Under the pieces are notes generated by a model. The model worked only from the letters and a program-made list of their open reading frames with translations. It searched no databases and was not told the origin of the DNA. Positions 59,414-64,000 of a DNA stretch of 64,000 nt are shown piece by piece. Both the position numbers and the translations under genes were made by a program. The stretch is from assembly GCF_026626335.1 (NCBI RefSeq), contig NZ_JAPNTZ010000006.1:124001-188000 (forward strand), written 5' to 3'. Source of the DNA: Paractinoplanes pyxinae (GTDB taxonomy: Bacteria; Actinomycetota; Actinomycetes; Mycobacteriales; Micromonosporaceae). The number at the start of each line of letters is the position of its first letter. Position 1 is the stretch's first letter.

Positions 59414-60190
59414 CTACTCCCCGCTCTGCTGCTGCTGGGTGGAGCCGTCCTGGGTCGTGCTGCCGTCCTGCTGATCCTGCCCGTCGGTGGGCTGATCCGT
59501 GGGCTCGGTGCCGGGATCGGTCTCACCGGTCTGGGGATCGACCGGCTCGGCGGTCTGCGTGGGCGTCGCCGACGGGGTGCCGGCGGTGTCGGTCGGCTCC
59601 GCACTCGGCGCACCGGCCGGGCCATCGGTCGGCTCGGTGGTGGCGCCGGGATCCTCGGACGGCTCAGCCGACGAGGACGGCGCGGGTGTCGGCGTGCTCT
59701 CGCGCTTGCCGTTGTCGCCGCTGAACGCGGACCCCAGCGTGGTGCTCGAGCTGGTCTTGACGCCGACCGCGTCGGCCATCGAGCGCTGGGTGAGCAGCTC
59801 GAAGGTCGTCAGCGTGCCCATGGCCAGCACGAAGACAGCGCCGGCGACGGCGGCTATCCGGCCCCAGCGCATCTTCTTCGGTCCGGCCGGCGGCGGCGCC
59901 GGCTCGTCGGACGGAACCTCGTCCTCGGCCGCCACCACCGTCGGGGTGCCGACGGCGGCCGGCGCGGTCACGAAGGTCGACACGATCTTCTTGCTGCCGC
60001 GGTTGATGAACCGGGTGTAGAGCTCTGTGCCGACCGAGCCGATGACGCTGGCCACGGCCGCTCCGATCAGCGTTCCCGCGACGCCGAGGAAGGAACCCAC
60101 GACCGCGGCGGATACCGCGGCGAGCGTTCCTGCGATGGTCTTCGGAATGTCGATGCCGGACCAGATCCGGTCCGGTGCGTGCTCGGCCAT
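59414..60190 (-). CDS. Membrane protein with Pro/Thr/Ser/Gln-rich C-terminal tail
   Basis: A 258-residue protein. A hydrophobic Gly/Ala-rich region at 15-55 (KTIAGTLAAVSAAVVGSFLG, then AVASVIGSVGTEL) precedes a cytoplasmic linker, a transmembrane helix at 110-131 (IAAVAGAVFVLAMGTLTTFE), and a long low-complexity extracellular tail (PTPAPSSSAEPSEDP to QQQQSGE). No enzyme motif. Homologues are found across Micromonosporaceae (from memory). The tail resembles a wall-spanning spacer. ATG 60190. Function unknown. Confidence 0.8.
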   Translation of the reverse strand: MAEHAPDRIWSGIDIPKTIAGTLAAVSAAVVGSFLGVAGTLIGAAVASVIGSVGTELYTRFINRGSKKIVSTFVTAPAAVGTPTVVAAEDEVPSDEPAPPPAGPKKMRWGRIAAVAGAVFVLAMGTLTTFELLTQRSMADAVGVKTSSSTTLGSAFSGDNGKRESTPTPAPSSSAEPSEDPGATTEPTDGPAGAPSAEPTDTAGTPSATPTQTAEPVDPQTGETDPGTEPTDQPTDGQDQQDGSTTQDGSTQQQQSGE

Positions 60191-60206
60191 GTCCTCCCTT
60201 GCCCTC

Positions 60207-61556
60207 TTAGTCCTGTCTCGTCAGGCTCTTGGCCTTCTCCGTACGGCCGATTGCTAAACCCCGCCGGTCGGCCCACACCTCGCGCAGGGGACGCACGACG
60301 ATGCCCTCCTCGGCCATGCGCCGCCGGGCCAGCCTGCGGGTTCGCAGGATTCCGGCGACGCCGATCACGATGAAGATGTATTGCACCGACATGGCCACTT
60401 TGAAGTCGTCGATGTCATAGTTCGTGCCGCCGCCGGTGCGCGCGTCGAGAATCAGGCCGATCAATTCGATCGACAGCAGCGAGGCGACGAACCCGCCCAC
60501 GTTGACGACGCCGGTGGCCGTGCCGAGGCGGCTCGGCGGGTTGAACGTGCGGGCGTAGTCGAACCCGATCATCGAACCCGGGCCGCCCAGGGCCAGCGCC
60601 ACGATCAGCAGCACCAGCACCGGCAGCGGCGCGTGTCCCGGCCAGGCCAGCACCAGGCCCCAGCCGGCCGCGTTCACCGCGACCACGCCCAGCACCAGCC
60701 ACGACCGGCGCAGCGGGTGCCGCTGCACGAGCACCCCGATCAGCGGCCCGGCCGCCATGCCGACCAGCACGAACAGGGTGAGCAGGGCGCTCGCCGTCTC
60801 GCGGGCCAGGCCCTGCCCGGCGATGAGGAACGGGAAGCCCCACATCAGCGCGAACACGGTGCCCATGAACTGGGTGGTGAAGTGCGTCCACAGCCCGAGC
60901 CGGGTGCCCGGGTGCCGCCACGCGCTGCTCAGGCTCTCGCCGAGCTGACGCATGGTCATCGACGCGCCGCTGTTCATCCGCTTCTCGGGCGAGTCGTGCA
61001 GAGCGGCGAACGCGGCGATGGCCACGAACACCCCCGCGCCCGCCGTGGTGAAGAACGCTGCGCTCCAGCCCGGCCCGGCCAGCAGCATCGCCAGCGGCAC
61101 GGCCGAGAGCACCTGCCCGGCCTGGCCGACGATGCCGGTCAGCTGGGTCAGCACCGGCACCCGCTTCGCCGGGAACCACTGCGGCACCAGGCGCAACACG
61201 CTGATGAAGGTCATCGCGTCGCCCGCGCCGACCAGGACGCGGGCCAGCACGGCGCCGCCCACGTGGTCGGAGGTAGCCATGATCGCCTGACCGGCCGCCA
61301 TCAGCACACCGCCGCTGACCACCAGTCGCAGTGACCCGAAGCGGTCGAGCAGCAGCCCGACCGGCACCTGCAGGCCGGCGTACACGAGAAGTTGCAGCAC
61401 GGCGAACGAGGCGAGCGCTCCGGCGCCGATGCCGAAGCGGTGCTGCGCGTCCAGCCCGGCCACGCCGAGCGAGGTGCGGTGCAGCACTGCGATGATGTAC
61501 GCGGCGAGGCCGACGGCCCAGACCGCCCAAGCCCTTGCTGGGGGACGCAGGGGCAT
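60207..61556 (-). CDS. MFS transporter
   Basis: A 449-residue 12-helix major facilitator. N-terminal WAVWAVGLAAYIIAVLHRTS, motif A-like VGLLLDRFGSLRLVVSGGVL near 67-86, and MIGFDYARTFNPPSRLGTAT near 355, a signature of a nitrate-porter-like/uncharacterised MFS subgroup frequent in actinobacteria. The last 60 residues are cytoplasmic and basic (RTRRLARRRMAEEG). ATG 61556 begins where homology starts; the longer frame is rejected. Substrate unknown. It is divergent from the Bcr/CflA gene at 61778, each gene having a copy of GTTGTGACC upstream. Confidence 0.9.
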   Translation of the reverse strand: MPLRPPARAWAVWAVGLAAYIIAVLHRTSLGVAGLDAQHRFGIGAGALASFAVLQLLVYAGLQVPVGLLLDRFGSLRLVVSGGVLMAAGQAIMATSDHVGGAVLARVLVGAGDAMTFISVLRLVPQWFPAKRVPVLTQLTGIVGQAGQVLSAVPLAMLLAGPGWSAAFFTTAGAGVFVAIAAFAALHDSPEKRMNSGASMTMRQLGESLSSAWRHPGTRLGLWTHFTTQFMGTVFALMWGFPFLIAGQGLARETASALLTLFVLVGMAAGPLIGVLVQRHPLRRSWLVLGVVAVNAAGWGLVLAWPGHAPLPVLVLLIVALALGGPGSMIGFDYARTFNPPSRLGTATGVVNVGGFVASLLSIELIGLILDARTGGGTNYDIDDFKVAMSVQYIFIVIGVAGILRTRRLARRRMAEEGIVVRPLREVWADRRGLAIGRTEKAKSLTRQD

Positions 61557-61616
61557 GAGTCGCCTTCCACTCGCTTTCTTGCACGTACGGATCCCAGCCT
61601 TGCCCGCCCGCCGCCC

Positions 61617-61732
61617 GGTCACAACCGAATCCGGCCGAAACCACACGTGCGTCCCGTCACTGATCGTTTTGGCTGCGCAGAGCCCCGACAGGTCAAGCCC
61701 ATTACCGCGATTCGGCGATGTTGTGACCACAA
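61617..61732. promoter_or_regulatory. Paired inverted GTTGTGACC sites between two MFS genes
   Basis: GGTCACAAC at 61617-61625 and its exact complement GTTGTGACC at 61720-61728, one in front of each divergent gene. The right copy extends to a dyad TTGTG-ac-CACAA (61721-61732). Confidence 0.35.
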
Positions 61733-61777
61733 TTACGGGACGGAAGAAACCGGGCCGACGGAGACTTGAACCCGAAT

Positions 61778-63010
61778 ATGCGCCAAGATCCTGCCGGCCG
61801 CCGTTTAGGTGTCGTCCTCGTCCTCGGTTTTCTGTCCGCTCTCGGGCCGCTGACCATCGACATGTACCTTCCGTCCCTGCCGACGATCACCACTGACCTG
61901 CAGACCACCGAGGCCGCGGTGCAGCTCACGCTCACCGGCACGCTCCTCGGTCTGGCGCTCGGTCAGCTGCTGATCGGCCCGCTCTCCGACGCGATCGGCC
62001 GCCGCGCCCCGCTCCTGGCCGGCGTCGGGGTCCACGTCCTGGCCTCGGTCCTGTGCGTCATCGCTCCCAACCTCGCCGTCCTCGGCACCCTGCGCGTGCT
62101 GCAGGGTCTGGGCGCCGCGGCCGCCGCGGTGGTCGCGATGGCGATCGTGCGCGACCTCTACACCGGGTTCGCCGCGGCCAAGCTGCTGTCCCGGCTGATG
62201 CTCGTCATCGGCGTGGCCCCGATCCTCGCGCCGACCATCGGCGGCACCGTGCTGCACTGGACGTCCTGGCGCGGCGTCTTCGTGGTGCTCACCGTGGTCG
62301 CCGTCGCGATCCTGGCCGCCACCGCGCTGTTCCTGCCCGAGACGCTGCCCGCCGAGCGGCGGCGCAACGGCGGCGTGATGGGGACGCTGCGTGATTACGG
62401 CACGCTCTTCACCGACCGTACGTACGTCGGGCTGATCGTGGTCGCCGCGCTGGCCTTCTCTGCCCTGTTCGCCTATGTCAGCGGCTCCTCCTTCGTGTTC
62501 CAGGAGGAGTACGGGATGACCGAGCAGCAGTTCGCGTACGTGTTCGCCGGCGGCGCGATCGGCCTGATCGGCGCCACCCAGCTCAACGTGCGCCTGCTCC
62601 GCCGCTGGGCGCCGGCCCAGATCCTGGGCTTCGCGCTGATCGCCGGCGCCGTCTCCGGCGTCCTGCTGCTCGTCACCGCCACCACCGGCTTCGGCGGGCT
62701 GGCCGGCATCCTCGTCCCGCTGTGGCTGGTGCTGGCCACCGTCGGCCTGGCCATGCCGAACGCGCCCGCGCTGGCCCTGTCCCGGCACGGCGAGGCCGCC
62801 GGAACCGCGGCCGCCCTGCTCGGGGCCGTGCAGTTCGGCGTCGGCGCGCTGGCCGCCCCGCTGGTCGGTGTGCTCGGCAACAGCTCGACCGCCATGGCGA
62901 TCGTGGTCGCGGGCGGCATGGCCGGCGCGGTCGTGGTGCTGTGGGGCGTCGTCCGGCCCAGCCGGCTGCCGGCCGAGACCGGCGAGCCCGTGATGGCCGT
63001 CGCACACTGA
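61778..63010 (+). CDS. Bcr/CflA-type MFS drug exporter
   Basis: A 410-residue 12-helix exporter. DHA1/Bcr signature LGPLTIDMYLPSLPTITTDL at about 22-41, motif A as GQLLIGPLSDAIGRRAPLLA near 67, motif C region MLVIGVAPILAPTIGGTVLH near 145-165. It would export drugs or sulfonamide/bicyclomycin-like compounds by proton exchange. ATG 61778 is chosen over a TTG at 61766 that lies almost on the GGAG sequence. It is followed after 55 bases by the PrsW-type gene. Confidence 0.92.
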   Translation: MRQDPAGRRLGVVLVLGFLSALGPLTIDMYLPSLPTITTDLQTTEAAVQLTLTGTLLGLALGQLLIGPLSDAIGRRAPLLAGVGVHVLASVLCVIAPNLAVLGTLRVLQGLGAAAAAVVAMAIVRDLYTGFAAAKLLSRLMLVIGVAPILAPTIGGTVLHWTSWRGVFVVLTVVAVAILAATALFLPETLPAERRRNGGVMGTLRDYGTLFTDRTYVGLIVVAALAFSALFAYVSGSSFVFQEEYGMTEQQFAYVFAGGAIGLIGATQLNVRLLRRWAPAQILGFALIAGAVSGVLLLVTATTGFGGLAGILVPLWLVLATVGLAMPNAPALALSRHGEAAGTAAALLGAVQFGVGALAAPLVGVLGNSSTAMAIVVAGGMAGAVVVLWGVVRPSRLPAETGEPVMAVAH

Positions 63011-63065
63011 GCGACGCGCGTCGCATTACCGTGAGTCGATCCCACCGGCCGGGTAGCAGAGCGCC

Positions 63066-63875
63066 ATGCGCGATCACACCCGCCGGTGGGCCTGGCTCGG
63101 CGTCCTGGTCACCGGACTCGTTCTGTACGCCGTGGTGCTGTGGACCCTGGTCCACACGCAGAACCCCAACTTCGTACCGGCGCTGATCCTGCTCGGCGCG
63201 ACGGTCGTCCCCCTCTCGTTCCTCACCTTCGCCCAGGCCCGCACCGGCCGCTGGCAGGTGCCGACCTCGGCCCTGGTGATCTCCGCGTTCTTCGGCGGGG
63301 TGATCGGCATCGTGGTGGCGGGCACCCTCGAGTACGACACGTTGCGCGGCCTCGGCGTGCTGCCCATGGTGTTCGTCGCGGTCATCGAGGAGTCGGCCAA
63401 GCTCATCGTGCCGCTGATCCTGCTGCTCACGATCATGCGGCGGCACGAACGCCGGCTGCCGTCGGACGGCCTGATCATCGGGGTCGCGTCGGGTCTGGGC
63501 TTCGCGGCCCTCGAGACCATGGGGTACGCCTTCACGGCGCTGCTCGCCTCGGACGGCAACATCGGCAGCGTCGAGCAGACCCTGTTCGTGCGCGGCCTGA
63601 CCTCACCGGCCGGGCACACCGCGTGGACCGGGCTGACCGCCGGCGCGCTGTGGGCCCTGATCGCCGCGCCCAGTGCCCGCCGGGTGCTGGCCTTCATCGG
63701 CACCTTCGCCGGCGCGGTCGTCCTGCACACCTGCTGGGACACGTTCGGCGCGCCGATCCCGTACCTGATCCTGGCCGCCATCAGCCTGGGCTGGCTGTTC
63801 CTGGCCCTGCGCCACTACCGCTCCTTCGCCGAGCACTCCCCCGTGGCGCTGTCCATGCGGCCCCTCACGATTTAG
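63066..63875 (+). CDS. PrsW-family intramembrane metalloprotease
   Basis: A 269-residue polytopic membrane protein of about eight helices. The glutamic-type motifs of PrsW are present: VIEESAKL (Glu108, Glu109), FAALETMGYAF (Glu150), SPAGHTAWTG (His184) and VVLHTCWD (His221, Asp225). In Bacillus PrsW cleaves an anti-sigma factor; the substrate here is unknown and no anti-sigma gene adjoins. ATG 63066. Complete in the window. Confidence 0.92.
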   Translation: MRDHTRRWAWLGVLVTGLVLYAVVLWTLVHTQNPNFVPALILLGATVVPLSFLTFAQARTGRWQVPTSALVISAFFGGVIGIVVAGTLEYDTLRGLGVLPMVFVAVIEESAKLIVPLILLLTIMRRHERRLPSDGLIIGVASGLGFAALETMGYAFTALLASDGNIGSVEQTLFVRGLTSPAGHTAWTGLTAGALWALIAAPSARRVLAFIGTFAGAVVLHTCWDTFGAPIPYLILAAISLGWLFLALRHYRSFAEHSPVALSMRPLTI

Positions 63876-63885
63876 ATCTTTTCGC

Positions 63886-63891
63886 TAGCCT
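63886..63891 (+). promoter_or_regulatory. -10 element (TAGCCT) of the last gene
   Basis: TAGCCT lies six bases before ATG 63898; no ribosome site, so probably leaderless. Confidence 0.5.
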
Positions 63892-63897
63892 CGCGGG

Positions 63898-64000
63898 ATG
63901 CGCAGTCCCACCCAGCCGTTGATCGGCGTCGATGACATCGCCGGGATCGTCCAGGACGGTCTCGGCGTCGGCGTGACCGGGGCGTCGGAGCTGAGCGGGG
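63898..64000 (+). CDS. Start of a gene cut by the right edge, possibly a phosphotransferase
   Basis: Thirty-four codons are visible (MRSPTQPLIGVDDIAGIVQD, GLGVGVTGASELSG) and stay open to the edge. The pattern of an N-terminal helix followed by GxGVxVTGxxxLSG resembles aminoglycoside-phosphotransferase-like kinases just before their glycine loop, but this is too short to assign. Confidence 0.5.
   Translation, partial: MRSPTQPLIGVDDIAGIVQDGLGVGVTGASELSG

Overview
This window looks like chromosome of a filamentous, very high-GC actinobacterium, most likely Micromonosporaceae (Actinoplanes-like). The support is codon bias with almost only G/C third positions, GTG starts and GTGA/ATGA overlaps, leaderless TAnnnT promoters 6-7 bases before ATG, two mycothiol-linked DinB/MDMPI proteins, and many secreted modular hydrolases. 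No rRNA, tRNA, CRISPR array, prophage or insertion sequence was recognised. Species-level identity is inference.

Layout. 1-6569: a GH13 alpha-glucosidase cut by the left edge faces a coupled four-gene cluster (two GT4 glycosyltransferases, a helical-barrel glycosidase-like protein, a GH130 enzyme). 6508-13042: a NarL-type two-component pair, a YqeB-like membrane protein, a methyltransferase, a Gfo/Idh oxidoreductase, and a TetR/DHA2-efflux pair with two clear dyads. 13206-14090: a repeat-tailed protein of unknown function. 14547-15419: an alpha/beta hydrolase. 15489-27540: an alpha-1,3-glucan (mutan) utilisation locus read leftward: LacI regulator, binding lipoprotein, two permeases, GH13 alpha-glucosidase, two secreted GH87 alpha-1,3-glucanases, terminator. 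27720-36000: YchJ, tryptophan 2,3-dioxygenase, a QsdR-like TetR, a secreted polyester hydrolase (PET-hydrolase-type cutinase), DedA, a second two-component pair, and a two-repeat secreted protein, separated by arrays of short degenerate tandem repeats.

35628-44993: NmrA-like SDR, MarR and mycothiol-dependent enzyme; a CDP-paratose-epimerase-like SDR; then a three-gene cluster for an amidated small peptide (GCS2/ATP-grasp fusion ligase, N-acetylglutaminylglutamine-type amidotransferase, S9 peptidase). 45061-50055: a GH64 beta-1,3-glucanase, small proteins, an ArsR/SRPBCC pair facing a PEP-mutase-like gene across a perfect dyad, and a secreted beta-helix protein. 50120-51028: remnants of an SDR and a TetR gene that both lost their 5' ends at one junction. 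51070-52887: a 68-bp tandem array, a second member of the repeat-tailed family, and an inverted, homologous 69-bp array inside that gene. 52862-54367: a secreted S1 protease with a ricin-B domain. 54559-58867: NAD kinase-acetyltransferase fusion, response-regulator/flavoprotein fusion and cyclic-nucleotide-domain histidine kinase, probably one redox-signalling operon. 58913-64000: DinB protein, Pro/Thr-rich membrane protein, two divergent MFS transporters, a PrsW-type protease and the start of one more gene.

The most unusual items are the repeat-tailed family with its mirrored arrays, the peptide-amide cluster, the redox operon built on a flavoprotein that lost its CxxC, and the cutinase.
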